A stretch of 64,000 nt of DNA from Orobanche coerulescens (Eukaryota > Streptophyta > Magnoliopsida > Lamiales > Orobanchaceae), in NCBI GenBank assembly GCA_033398695.1, contig CM065804.1, positions 123,561,501-123,625,500 of the forward strand, written 5' to 3'. The translations under genes and the position numbers were made by a program. Of the stretch, positions 20,049-31,380 are shown piece by piece. Every line of letters begins with the position of its first letter. Position 1 is the first letter of the stretch. The notes beneath the pieces were generated by a model. That model searched no databases. It was given only the letters and a program-made list of their open reading frames with translations, and had not been told where the DNA came from.

Positions 20049-21177
20049 GCCTCTATCAGAATTATCCGAAAACTGAGTTTCAGCCGTATCAGCTTTAATT
20101 CGGCTCTGGATGACCTCAAATAACACGTATTCAATCTTATAAATCCATATGCATAAATTATGAAAAAATATCCAAAAATAGGACACCTAGATTTTTCTCC
20201 GTAACTCGTGTACTACCCTATGAGAATTATCCAAAAACCCAGATCCTGCCATATCAGCTCCAGTTCGGGTCCGGATGAACCTAAATAAACGCGTATTCAA
20301 TTTTATAAATCCATAAGGAGAAATTATGAAAAAATATCCAAAAAACGGACCGTCTCAATTTTCCTCCATAAGTCGTGTACTGCCCTATGAGAGTTATCTA
20401 CAAATCAAGTTCTAGCCGTATCAGCTTCGATTCGGCTCCGGATGACCCCAAATAAACGCGTATTCAATTTTATAAATCCATAGGGACAAATTATGAAAAA
20501 ATATCCAAAAAACAGACCGTCTCAATTTTCCTCCACAACTCGTGTACTACCCTCTATGAGAAATTTTAAAAACTGAGTTCCATCCGTATCAGCTCCGGCT
20601 CGGCTCCGGATGACCTCAAATAAACTCGTATTCAATTTAATATCTCCATAAGGACAAATTACGAAAAAATATCCATAAAAGGTCCGCCTCGATTTTCCTC
20701 CATAACCCGTCCCTATGAGAATTATCCGAAAATCGAGTTCCAGCCGTATCAGCTCCAGTTCGGCTCCGGATGACCTCAAATAATGCGTATTCAATTTTAT
20801 AAATCCATAGGGACAAATTATGAAAAAATATCCAAAAAACAGGCCGCCTCGATTTTCCTCCATAACCCGTATACTACCCCCTACGAGAATTATCCCAAAA
20901 CTGAGGCTCCGATTCGGCTCCGGATAACCCCAAATAAACGCGTATTCATTCTTATAATCGAAATGGATAAATTATGAAAAAATATCCAAAAATGGGACGC
21001 CTCAATTTTCCTCCATAACTCGTGTACTACCCTCTATTAGAATTATCCGAAAACTGAGTTCCAGCCGCATCAGCTTTGGTTCGGCTCCGGATGACCTCAA
21101 ATAAACACATATTCAATCTTGTAAATCCATAGGGACAAATTATGAAAAAATATCCAAAAATAGGCCACCTTGATTTT
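20049..21177. repeat. ~162-bp satellite array, block 2 (about seven monomers)
   Basis: It resumes at GCCTCTATCAGAATTATCC after element A and matches 51952-53081. It includes a distinctive shortened monomer (CCCAAAACTGAGGCTCCG near 20895) also found near 52800, 61995 and 63940. It ends in GATTTT where LTR-F sequence starts. Confidence 0.9.
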
Positions 21178-22747
21178 GGAAAATCGGTCCGGAACCGAAA
21201 TTCTGGAAATTTACCCAAAACATATGCTCCAAGTTCAACATGAACTCTCCTGTAAGTTTCGTCACCATCCGTGACAGAAACTAAAATTTACGGGTATAAT
21301 AACCCACTTCGCAAGAATTATGGGTGGGACCGTAATTTTGGGAATTTTAATTCAAAAATTAAAGATTGAAAATTTACCTAATCTGAAATCAATAATCACA
21401 ATTATATCTTAAAGATATGTCAACAACCGAACCATAATCTCGTGCCACGAATAAACTCCAAATCACAATCATATAATCGAATTACACTAAGTACCGTAAT
21501 TAATTGAATGTATGACTCTGATTGTATGATGTGTATGCACTGAGAATGTGACTAACTTACAATCACGTCTAATCGGGAACTAAGTGCCTCACAAACAAAG
21601 TGCCATGGACAGGACTGCCTCTAATTCTATCAGGACAAAGTGCCACGTCAACGGACGGGGGCCACCTCTTGAGCCCATACGAAATAGAGGGTCGATCAAA
21701 GATCCGGGGCCACCTCTTGAGTTGGAAGGGCCACCTCTAGAGTCCCGAATTTGTGTCAGGGACGGTTATACCAAGTCTTGGATCGAATAGCACGGCTGTG
21801 GTTCATGAACAAGGCTACCATCGTTTCCTATTCCCTTGAAGCCGAAGGACGGAGTGATCCTGAGGTGACCGGGGTCGTAGACTTAGGGTATAATCGCGAT
21901 TATGGTGTGATCCGGGTATTAAAACCCATATAAGGACATACCGAGCCCAGATAAGAGATAAGGTAGCACGTCACCAAGCGTGAGAGCTTTTAGCTCAAAG
22001 GCCAAGGTTATAAGGACGGCCCGACAAACGCCGAAGGCTACGGTTATTAAACCAAAGGTCGTGGCGAAAGTCATAGTCCGATCTCTGATGACGGTCTAAG
22101 ACGTCATAAGGAGGCCAAGGGACTTTGTCACATAGACAACCTCCCGAAGCTAAATATTCACTAGGCGCTTGACGCCACATGTTGTCATACTTAATATCAA
22201 TCTACGGAGATTGACTGTTCACTCATGCCATAATTCATTACATTCCTTTGAAAACTTGTACTATCTATAGACAAAGATATTTTCAAAAGTGGGAGTAAAT
22301 ATATTATCCTTCAAAATGGTTATATATATATATAAATTGAGAAAATACTCGAAACCCCACTCATTGAGAATCCATTATTCTCACCCCACTTCGAATTGTT
22401 TTTTAAAACCCCACTAGATGAAGATAATCAAGAGGAAGAAGAGAGAGATGCTGACGACCAGTGAAGATCATCCTCAAAGTATTACCAAGATGTAGGAATT
22501 AGGATGCTGCTTTAACGCTTCTTTTTATTCCTGTGTCACAATGTATTTTGGTTTCCGATGTACTCTTTTGCACTTGATGTAATAATTCCGTTGTACTCTT
22601 GAATATTTCTTTTCTATGAAATAACCAGTCTTAGTTCACCGGGCTGAGATCTGGCATATGTATGCTTTACTATAATATATTATCACAAACGTTATTTATT
22701 ACGTTAACTGTCGTGTTCTCGTCCAACCCCGGTGTGGGGGCGTGACA
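21178..22747 (+). mobile_element. LTR-F, left-truncated LTR on the plus strand
   Basis: It ends GGTGTGGGGGCGTGACA, a typical LTR 3' terminus, followed by satellite. It has a strong TATA box (22321-22335). The left boundary falls inside a satellite monomer without an LTR start, and coincides with the inferred tandem-duplication junction. Within U3, GGGCCACCTCTTGAG-like 15-mers recur near 21658, 21707 and 21729. No coding capacity recognised. Confidence 0.6.
22321..22335 (+). promoter_or_regulatory. TATA box of LTR-F
   Basis: TATATATATATATAAATTG, about 415 bp before the LTR end, is the only strong TATA-type element in this LTR. Confidence 0.5.
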
Positions 22748-24216
22748 CGAGTTCCAGCCATATCAGCTCCAGTTCGGCTCCGGATGACCTCAATAAACGC
22801 ATATTCAATTTTATAAATCCATAGGGACAAATTATGAAAAATATATACAAAAAATGGACCACCTCGATTTTCCTCTATAACCCGTGTACGGTACCCCCTA
22901 TGAGAATTTTTTAAAAACCGAGTTCTAGGCGTATCAGCTCCGGCTCGGCTCCGGATGACCTCAAATAAACGCGTATTCAATTTTATAAATCCATAGGGAC
23001 AAATTATGAAAAAATATCCATAAAAGGGCCGCCTCGATTTTTCTCCATAACTCGTCCCTATGAGAATTATCCGAAAATCGAGTTCCAGCCGTATCAGCCC
23101 AGTCCGGCTCCGGATAACCTCAAATAAATGTTTATTCAATTTTATAAATCCATAGGGACAAATTATGAAAAAATATCCAAAAAACAGACCGCCTCGATTT
23201 TCCTCCATAACCCGTGTACTACCCTCTATGAGGATTATCCCAAAACCGAGTCCAGTCGTATCAGCTCCGATTCGGATCCAGATGAACCCTATAAATGCGT
23301 ATTCAATCTTATAAATCCGTAGGGATAAATTATAAAAAAATATCCAAAAAACAGGCCGCCTCAATTTTCCTCCATAACCCGTGTACTACCCCCTCTGAGA
23401 ATTATCCCGAAACTGAGTTCCAGCCGTATCAGCTCCGATTCGGCTCCGAATGACCACAAATAAACACGTATTGAATCTTATAAATCCATAGGGATAAACT
23501 ATGAAAAAATATCCAAAAAATGGGCCGCCTCAATTTTCCTCCATAACCCGTGTACCCTCTATCAGAATTATCCGAAAACTGAGTTTCTGCCTTATTAGCT
23601 TTGGTTTGGCTCCGAATGACCTCAAATAACATGTATTCAATCTTATAAATCCATAGGGACAAATTATGAAAAAAATATCCAAAATAGGCCACCTCGATTT
23701 TCCTCCACAACACATGTAATACCCTATGAGAATTATCCAAACACCCAGTTCCTGCCATATCAGCTCCAATTCGGGTCCGGATGAACCCAAACAAACGCGT
23801 ATTCAATTTTATAAATCCACAAGGAGAAATTATGAAAAAATATCCAAAAAACGGGCCGCCTCGATTTTCCTCCATAACCCGTCCCTATGAGAATTATCCA
23901 AAAATCGAGTTCCAGCCGTATCAGCTCCAATTCGGCTCTGGATGACCTCAAATAAATGCATATTCAATTTTATAAAACCATAGGGACAAATTATGAAAAA
24001 ATATCCAAAAAACAGGTTGCCTTGATTTTCCTCCATAACCCGTATACTACCCCCTATGAGAATTATCCCAAAACCGAATTCCAGTCGTATCAGGTCCGAT
24101 TCGGCTCCGAATGACCCCAAATAAATGCGTATTCAATCTTATAAATCCATAGGGATAAATTATGAAAAAATATCCAAAAAATTGGCCGCCTCAATTTTCC
24201 TCCATAACCCGTGTAC
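22748..24216. repeat. ~162-bp satellite array, block 3
   Basis: It is the duplicate of 264-1731, with the same monomer order and only scattered changes (for example the 23040 versus 556 region). The long minus-strand open frame here (22699-23364) arises because several monomers have lengths divisible by three. Confidence 0.9.
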
Positions 24217-24862
24217 TGTAACACCCCCGATATATTCAGGAATATTACAGCGCCGTAAATCCTTTACGTAAGAATTTACAAGGCTAATGAGACGAAAAGA
24301 CAATAACAAATACCAACAAATGAAAGTAACTGAAATAAAATACAATGGTTCTGAACCAGTACTGAAAAATACAAACGTCCAACGAAGAACAATAATACAT
24401 AGCCAAATCCAACATCATAAAAGACAACGTATTCGAGTACTTATTTAAATCACACAAACATCTGACAATTAAACCCGACCGGAACATCACTCTGTACCCT
24501 TGTCGTCATGCAACTCCAGTCGTTGTTTTCCTGCTCTCCTGGATCCTGAACATAAAACAAATGTTCACCCCCGAAGGGGTTAGCACAACGATGCTAATAC
24601 AAGTACGATAATTATGCAACAATGATTTATTCCACAATAATCATGACAAGTTTCTCCAACGAGAAATAATAGCACCACATAACACATTACGACAATCTCA
24701 ACATACTGATGGTATTCCAACTTTCCAGCGCACACAGCTATAGATTCCCATGATGATCCCGTCGGACCAACGCATGGTGGAATTACCTGGCCAACGATCC
24801 AGCGCACCCAGCTATAGATTCCCATGATGATCCCGTTGGACCAACACATGGTGGATAATTAA
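24217..24862 (-). mobile_element. LTR-A', 3' LTR, distal piece left of element D
   Basis: It matches 1732-2370. It ends at the target site ATTAA (24858-24862). Confidence 0.92.
24858..24862. other. Target-site duplication ATTAA, left side of element D
   Basis: ATTAA precedes TGTAACACCCC and is repeated at 34262-34266 after GGGTATTACA. The intact LTR-A at 18332-18340 reads ACAATTAATCAC, one copy. Confidence 0.95.
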
Positions 24863-27224
24863 TGTAACACCCCAAACTAGGCGGATATTACAGTGCCGTA
24901 GATCCCCAACTGGGACCCACCAGGCAATGAAAATGAATGAATTACACAGGATAAATGTAGTACCGAACTACATTACAACAATAATTACTCCGATGAGGAG
25001 TTTAGTTACAACACACCAGGACAATACCGAATACTAGTGTATTTTATATGAAGATAAAATACACAACACTGAATGAAACGGAGTATTCAAATGAAAGTCT
25101 GCAGCGGAAAATAAAGGACAATAACATGAATAACTGAAAGATCGGGCCCCCCTACTAGTATCACTAGGACTCCTCGACATCAACATGCTATTCCCATGCG
25201 TTTGCCTTGCCATGACCTGAAAAACAAAATCCCCAAACGGGGTCAGTTACAAAGAACAACAATCCTCAAGGGTTGAAAATACACAATCATGATTATATCT
25301 GAAGTTATGAAATATCTTGTCGAAACATACGCAATCAAACATGCTATATGAATCAACTAACAGTACGGCTCAAAGGGTGGCGCCACACTACGCCCGGGAT
25401 GGAAATGTGTCCGTGCACAAGCCACCAACGAGTATCGATCAAATACACGTGTGGTCTTGTACCTAATCAGTCTCACGAGACAATATGACCCGTGTGCACA
25501 GTCCAATGTATCACTCCCAATACATGACCATCACGTGCCCGACATGAAAATCCAACACATACCAACCGGCACGCCAGTATGACCCGGAATGCCACGATAT
25601 AACAAAAGTGACATCGAAAATGAATAATGACTCACCGAGGTGGAATGGTAATGAAATAAATGACAAATCAATGAAAAGATTGGAACCGCTGCTCCTTATG
25701 GTCAAGTAATTAATTGACAACAACAAGTTTTGATACGGTTAATATAATGATGAATGAGTTATGATTATGAATGAACAACAACAAAAGGTATGAATATCCT
25801 TTTAACCGAGTAAGAATTAACTTACAAAATACCGATGAAGAAAGTCCTTCCACGAACAAATGTCCTAAATGAAGTGTCGGTCGCACGAACAACCTTAATT
25901 CAATACAATTACCGACAATCCGATCAATATACGAATTAAACACGAATATAACGAACTCAAAACGTCGATACGATTAAACTAAGTTCATTGGGGCATTATA
26001 TCGAATACGTTGTGGCCAAACTCCGATTGTTTACAACTAAACCTCAACAATACCAACCTCAAATTCCCAAGAAGTGTTTCAAACCAATAAAACATCTCCA
26101 ATACGATCAATAATCCGATATGAATATCCAAAAACGTGATTATAACAACAATTAGTCGAAAATCCCCAATTCCAACTCGATATTCAAGGTGTTCTTGAAT
26201 AATTCCTCAATAATCCAATGAATCCTTATACAAACTCATAATCATATACATATCCCTTCATATAACATGATTATAACGTCCAAAACATCATATCTCAACA
26301 CAAAATCGAAGTCCAAAGTGTTGAAGGAATTACCTCTTGAAGATTCAAGTACTTTAATCCGAAGAACACACGTTAGATTGATTATCCGGGCTTCACGATC
26401 GAAAGGAGATGAAGAAAATCAAACACCCAAATGATTTGTGAAGTAAAAACCCTCCCTCAAGCTTGCTCTCTCGGTTGAAGGTGAAGAAAATGGGAGAGAA
26501 ATGGCTGAAATCTTTGAAAAAATGAATTTAAAGGGGTTGACTACCTGCCGGACACGGCCGTGCCGATCGGCACGCGGTCGTGTCGCCGCACCGGCGGCGG
26601 TTGGCCGACAGGACTCGACCGTGTCCCCTTGACACGGTCGCGGCGCAGAGGGCCTTCCGATAGTGACCCGTCGAAGCGGCGACTTCGGCATGACTCGACC
26701 GTGTCCCGGGACACGGTCGGGCGTCTTTGGCGATCGGTTACGCTTATCCGGAAGAGTCCGACTCGGCCGTGCTGCGACACGGTCGGGTCCTAAGGCGAGA
26801 CTTCGGAATTTTCCGGACGAGTACGGCACGGGCCGTGTCGGACGACACGGCCGAGTTCGTTCGCGGTGATCGCCATTCTTGAAAAATGAGCGGTTGAGCT
26901 AAAACGACCATAACTCTCTCGTCCGGACTCCGATTGACTCACCGTTTGAACCATTGGAAAGCTAACTCGATGCTATATAATATTGCAAAGATTTAGAATT
27001 TTTGGAGTTACCAAAAATTAATGGTGATCTAACAAAGTCGAACTCATATGAGGAAAGTTGAAATAATGAACAATAACGATACACAACTCGAAGTTTTTCC
27101 GAACGGTGAACACGATGAATGAACATGATTGATGAATGATTATACTTGAGTGAAAATCCACTGAGTGACAATCACCGAATGAAATTACTGAATGATAATG
27201 ACTGAATTACAACCGGGTATTACA
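24863..27224 (-). mobile_element. LTR-D, 3' LTR
   Basis: It runs from TGTAACACCCCAAACTAGG to CCGGGTATTACA. It contains the hairpin ladder (26545-26870), a TATA-like TTTAAATT just beyond it (about 26524-26533) and, near 25370-25610, the block also found inside element B. Confidence 0.94.
26545..26870. repeat. GC-rich hairpin ladder, LTR-D U3 (3' LTR)
   Basis: Repeated inverted pairs of CCGTGTC and GACACGG, for example CGACCGTGTC, short loop, GACACGGTCG near 26615-26640 and 26696-26720, then CCGTGCTGCGACACGG (26767-26782) and GGCCGTGTCGGACGACACGG (26830-26849). It lies in an otherwise AT-rich LTR, immediately upstream of a TATA-like box. The 5' LTR copy (33583-33895) differs by several small indels. 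Confidence 0.8.
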
Positions 27225-27260
27225 TACACCCCCCCTTAAAAGAGTTTCGTCCCCGAAACT
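27225..27260 (-). promoter_or_regulatory. Polypurine tract and stem-loop of element D
   Basis: The minus strand reads TTTTAAGGGGGGGTGTA before the LTR start. Bases 27243-27260 form AGTTTCG, TCCC, CGAAACT. The pol stop codon (27259-27261) overlaps the end of the stem. Confidence 0.82.
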
Positions 27261-27864
27261 AAGGGTCAAACAACTCGGAAAAACTCTCCCGCATACTATC
27301 CTCGGTTTCCCAAGTAGCCTCTTCGACTCCGAGTCTGGACCACTGAATCTTGACCAAAGGAATCGACTTATTTCTCAACTGTTTGATTCGCCGCTCCAAC
27401 ACTCGTACAGGACGCTCCTCGTACGAATGATCATCCGCGATCTCGATTACGTCGAACTGAAGTATGTGACTCGGGTCGGTAACATACTTCCGCAACTGAG
27501 AGACGTGAAACACATTATGAATTCGGCTCAAAGCCGGAGGTAAAGCCAATCGATAAGCTAACTCGCCTACTCGATCCAAAATTTCAAACGGTCCAATGAA
27601 TCTCGGACTCAACTTCCCCCGTTTTCCGAAACGGAAAATACCTCGACTCGGGGATACCTTGACCAAAACATGGTCACCCGTCTCGAACTCTAGTGGTCGA
27701 CGACGATTATCTGCATATGATTTCTGTCGACTCTGAGCTGTCAACATACGACTCTTGATCAAAGCTACCTTCTCCCGGGCGGCTATAAGCATATCGGGCT
27801 CGGTGCCGATTGATCCTGATAAGTCATCCCAACACAAAGGAGATCGACAACGACGACCGTGCAA
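27259..27864 (-). pseudogene. Element D pol: integrase C-terminus, GPY/F and chromodomain
   Basis: A 201-codon open stretch. It starts just after an in-frame TAG (MAPY*ALHGRRC) that separates it from the catalytic core. Visible are GRRCRSPLCWDDL, then FIGPFEILDRVGELAYRLAL (GPY/F, residues about 92-111), HNVFHVSQLRKY, and a chromodomain-like end (RRIKQLRNKSIPLVKIQW, EEATWE). It would tether integration to chromatin. Apart from the separating stop it looks undamaged. Confidence 0.9.
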
Positions 27865-27867
27865 GGC

Positions 27868-28302
27868 CTAGTAAGGTGCCATCTTAATGGAGGCATGCCA
27901 ACTATTATTATACGTGAACTCGATCAGTGGTAGTTGTGCTTTCCAATCGTCCTTCCAATCGAGGACGCATGCCCTCAACATGTCCTCTAATGTCTGAATA
28001 GTTCTCTCTGATTGTCCGTCGGACTGAGGATGAAAGGCAGTACTGAGATTAAGCTGAGTTCCCATAGCACGATGAACTGATTTCCAAAAATGTGACACAA
28101 ACCATCCGTCACGATCGGAAACGATACTTTTAGGAGTACCGTGCAGTCTCACTATCTCTTTGATGAATAACTGGGCAAGTCTCTCGGGACCCCAAGTATC
28201 CTTAATCTCAAGAAAATGAGTTGATTTAGTTAAGCGGTCCACAATCACCCAGATTGTATTCATGCCACGACGACTCGTCGGCAAACTCGTGATGAAATCC
28301 AT
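27868..28302 (-). pseudogene. Element D pol: integrase catalytic core
   Basis: 144 open codons beginning at MDFITSLP (first catalytic Asp), with VIVDRLTKSTHFLEI, the second Asp in SDRDGWF and the Glu in [16 protein letters not shown]. Spacing fits the DD35E class. The triad is therefore complete, unlike element A. The core is separated by frame changes from the zinc finger upstream (28532-28310) and by one stop from the C-terminal domain downstream. Confidence 0.9.
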
Positions 28303-28532
28303 AGAAATGTCTTCCCACTTCCACTCTGAATAGGGAGAGGTTTGACATACCCGCCCGGCTGATGTTCAATCTTGACTTGTTGGCAAGTTAAGCATCTCGA
28401 AACAAATTCCGCGACTTCTCGCTTCATATTACTCCACCTGTAATTTTGTTTCAAGTCCTTGTACATCTTGCTGGACCCCGGATGAACAGAATAAGGGGTA
28501 GCATGAGCTTCTCTCAAAATAGAGTTTTTCAA
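28260..28532 (-). pseudogene. Element D pol: integrase HHCC zinc-finger segment
   Basis: EAHATPYSVHPGSSKMYKDL supplies the two His and CLTCQQVK the two Cys of the integrase zinc finger. The frame shifts after HQPGGYVKPLPIQ, about 50 bases before the core's MDFI. It links RNase H to the core. Confidence 0.85.
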
Positions 28533-28536
28533 CTCG

Positions 28537-29070
28537 TCATTCGCCGGTACACAACCGGTTCTTAAACCTCAAAAGTCCATCCTCGTGGACCACGAATCCA
28601 GGGGCTTTCCCCTGAGCCACATCTTCACGGATGCGCAACAATGAAGGGTCTGAACTCTGATTCTCTCTGATTACCTCCTCAAGTGACGATAAAATCTCTA
28701 ACATACAAAGATGTCCCTGAACTCGCTGAAGCCAGACCTCGATCTCGGGTCTAAGGAATTCCTGCTGAAGCTCCTTCTGAACTGTTAAACGAGCAAGCAT
28801 CTGCTCCTGAACGGACTTACGACTCAAGGCGTCGGCGACAACGTTCGCCTTGCCCAGGTGGTAAAGGATCTCGATATCAAAATCTTTGATTAGTTCCAAC
28901 CACCGCCTCTGTCGCATATTTAACTCTTTGTGAGTAAATATATCCTTCAACTCTTGTGATTGGTGAATAACTGAAATGTGACGCCATAAAGGTAACGACG
29001 CCAAATCCCCAACGCGAAAATCACGGCTGCTAGCTCCAGGTCGTGGGTTGGATAATTGACCAACTAATCC
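28537..29070 (-). pseudogene. Element D pol: partial RNase H and linker
   Basis: Begins abruptly at [19 protein letters not shown] (Glu motif) right after an RT-thumb sequence (FLGLVG), so about 300 bp that in element A encode the connection and the first RNase H Asp are missing. The third motif reads FTNHKS where TDHKSL is expected (Asp to Asn), followed by a frameshift. After that 28537-29004 is open: [33 protein letters not shown]. RNase H cannot be active. Confidence 0.85.
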
Positions 29071-29830
29071 GAGGAAACATCGGATTTACTTAATATCTTT
29101 CGGAGGTTGCCAATCTCGGATAGTCTCCGTCTCCTGAGGGTCGACACGAACTCTGTCAGATGAAATTACATGCCCGAGGAAATCACTTCGGACCTCCAGA
29201 ACTCACATTCGGAAAACTTTCCATAAAGTTGCTCTCGTCTCAACACGTCGAGAACCTGATGAAGATGAACCTCATGTTCCTCCTGGCTACGAGAATAAAT
29301 CAAAATGTCGTCGATGAAGACAACAACAAACTGATCCAAAAAGTCGATGAAAACCCGATTCATTAACTCCATGAATACCGCAGGTGCAATAGTTAGCCCG
29401 AACGGCATAACTACGAACTCATAATGACCATAGCGTGTACAAAAGCGGCGTCACGCGATATCCGACTCTCGAATCCGCAATTGGTGATATCCAGATCTTA
29501 AGTCGATCCTGGAAAATACTGAGGCTCCCTGAAGTTGCTCTAAAAGATCATTAATACGGGGTAAGGGATACTACTCTTGATCATCACCCTGTTCAACTCC
29601 CGGTAATCAATACACAAACGGAACGAACCATCCTTCTCCTTGACATATCACACTGGTGCTCCTCACGGGGACGCAATCGGTCGAAGATAACCTTCCTCGA
29701 ACTATTCCTCAAGTTGAATCTTCAACTCCTGCATTCTGGTCGGGGCCATCCGATACGGTGCCTTCGATAAAGGGGACGTACCAGCTCCAACTCACTCCTG
29801 AATTCCCCTACTCTATGTGAAGGCAACCAG
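29071..29830 (-). pseudogene. Element D pol: reverse transcriptase, broken
   Basis: The best stretch is 29166-29408: [20 protein letters not shown], then [13 protein letters not shown] (catalytic Asp pair) and [10 protein letters not shown]. Upstream, fragments of [14 protein letters not shown] and the KIDLRSGY region (LDITNC here) are recognisable but frameshifted or altered between 29420 and 29700. Confidence 0.87.
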
Positions 29831-29871
29831 ATAACAAATGCGGAAATACATCGTCAATCGATGACAATGAT

Positions 29872-30062
29872 ACCACGAATGATTGAACATTTCGATTGCC
29901 CTAGAATGGTCAATCGATAAAAAGAGATACCAATAATGATTGAACAACTCGATTGCCTTAGAAAGGCCAATCGATGAAGATGATACAATGAATGTTTGAA
30001 TAACTCGATTGCCCTAGAAAGGCCAATCGATGAAAATGATACAATGAATGATTGAATAGTTC
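29872..30062. repeat. ~60-bp repeats with TCGATTGCC...GGCCAATCGAT hairpins, element D
   Basis: At least three units, each with TCGATTGCCYTAGAAAGGYC then AATCGATGAA, a strong inverted repeat, plus AATGATTGAATA spacers. They lie between the protease and RT parts, where element A has coding sequence without such repeats. A related 79-bp pair is in element B (6017-6170). Confidence 0.75.
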
Positions 30063-30440
30063 GATTGCGGAATTTCTCTGCTTCCGCCATAATAAAATTT
30101 CTACTGGAACAACGGGGATTACTTCCCTGAAGCACACATTCGACAACCAACGACGGAAAGATAGCGACCAAACGCTAACAAACACTGAGGATAGTATCAA
30201 GACGGTTAAGCCAACTAATACCGAAAATTACATCGTCCTAAGATAAGTTCACCACGATTAGATCCATCCACCAATCGCGGTCATTAAGCTTAATTCGGTA
30301 TGATTCCGAAAATTCTTCCATCGTCAGGTAGATCGATGGTATGAGGTCCACAAGCAATAGGATTATCCCGAAATAAGTCTATTCAAGCATGACTCGAAAA
30401 TGAATGAATGCGGTGTACCAGAATCAAAAGGTACACACAA
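30063..30440 (-). pseudogene. Element D aspartic protease region
   Basis: DSGTPHSFIFESCL near 30395-30430 corresponds to the DTGATHSFI active site of element A, with the catalytic Asp kept and Ala/Thr replaced. Further down (30150-30260) the DVIxGISWLN-like end of the protease is recognisable. The frame is interrupted between them. Confidence 0.65.
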
Positions 30441-31230
30441 GTTGAAATAAAATTACGAGTATACCTGAAATCATTCGGGCCACCGGATCGTCGATCCTCT
30501 TCATCATATAAATGCAGGACTTGGCCCCGAACGGACGCTCCCGTCTGATAAATACGAGCTCCAACTCTATTTGCTTCCAGTGTCTTAAACGACGTTGACA
30601 AAGCAGTCTGATTCTGAAAGGCTGATTGCTTCGGAGCCTGAGATGCCGCCGGAGCCGACTTGGAGTCCCTTTGGCAAAAACGGGCCTTATGCCCGAAATT
30701 CCCACAATTATAGCACGTGATAGACGGTTTCAGACACTCAGTGCTGAAATGACCCGGCGTTCCACAATTGAAACAGGTGATGGCGGAAGCCGCTCGGGAA
30801 TGAGATCCCGCGATTATGCGCCGTAGGAGGTCGCCGAAACGATAGGACTCGCGAGGCTTCTTGAAGGTTATTTGACCGCCTTCGGATAAATTACGCGTTG
30901 ATTTCCTGTTGACATATGCAAAGTTCTTTGCCGCCAATTTCCTTAGCGGTGGCTCAAATGCGGAGAGTTCTCTCGATTAATCCGGTCAGTGGCGCAATGA
31001 TGATTGAGCAAGCGCACAAGGGTCATCATGGCACATAAAAGTGAGTGGATCAACCCGAACATCTTCTCGATTGAGCCGAGTCACAGGCACGATTTCCGTG
31101 CCAGTGATTATTTCTCGGGTTTCGGTCCGCACCGCAGCCTCTTCTCGTGCATCCCCTGACAGCTCTCTCCATACGGAAGTAGGAAGGTCGCATAATGATT
31201 ATATTTCCCGCATGATTAGCACGTTATGAT
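30440..31230 (-). pseudogene. Element D gag, internally deleted
   Basis: The N-terminal part (31230-30960) shows SGDAREEAAVRTE and REDVRVDPLT but little capsid homology and two stops near 30975. After 30937 the frame is open: RKLAAKNFAYVN..., then two intact CCHC knuckles, CFNCGTPGHFSTEC and CYNCGNFGHKARFC, which bind element RNA. Compared with element A (about 1.1 kb) most of the capsid domain is gone. Confidence 0.8.
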
Positions 31231-31380
31231 TATGTCATGAGATGATAAAAATGAGTATACATGCTCTAACTTAGTGATTATATGAATGATTTACTGAAGT
31301 TACATGATTATCTGATGAAATTCTTAAAATGATTATCTTAAATAACTTAACAAGATTGATAATATGATCATCAGTTGACA

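Larger units (their letters stand above)
1..21177. repeat. Copy 1 of a ~22.5-kb tandem segmental duplication (left end outside window)
   Basis: Bases 1-2370 match 22484-24862 and bases 2371-21177 match 34262-53081, base for base apart from scattered substitutions and a few locally garbled patches. The duplicated unit contains LTR-F, satellite, element A with nested B, and more satellite. Homology stops at 21177, where copy 1 passes from satellite into LTR-F while copy 2 continues as satellite. This is the expected picture at the internal junction of a tandem duplication. The junction position is inferred. Confidence 0.8.

Noticed and set aside
22699..23364. 221-codon open frame on the minus strand in satellite block 3 (and similar frames in every satellite block)
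   Set aside because: It repeats the same peptide pattern once per monomer because many monomers have lengths near multiples of three; it starts and stops at monomer indels and has no conserved domain or promoter.
26419..26829. Overlapping Arg/Pro-rich frames in LTR-D (136 codons here, 163 codons at 33560-34051)
   Set aside because: They arise from the GC-rich hairpin ladder on several strands and frames at once, and the two LTR copies do not keep the same frame.
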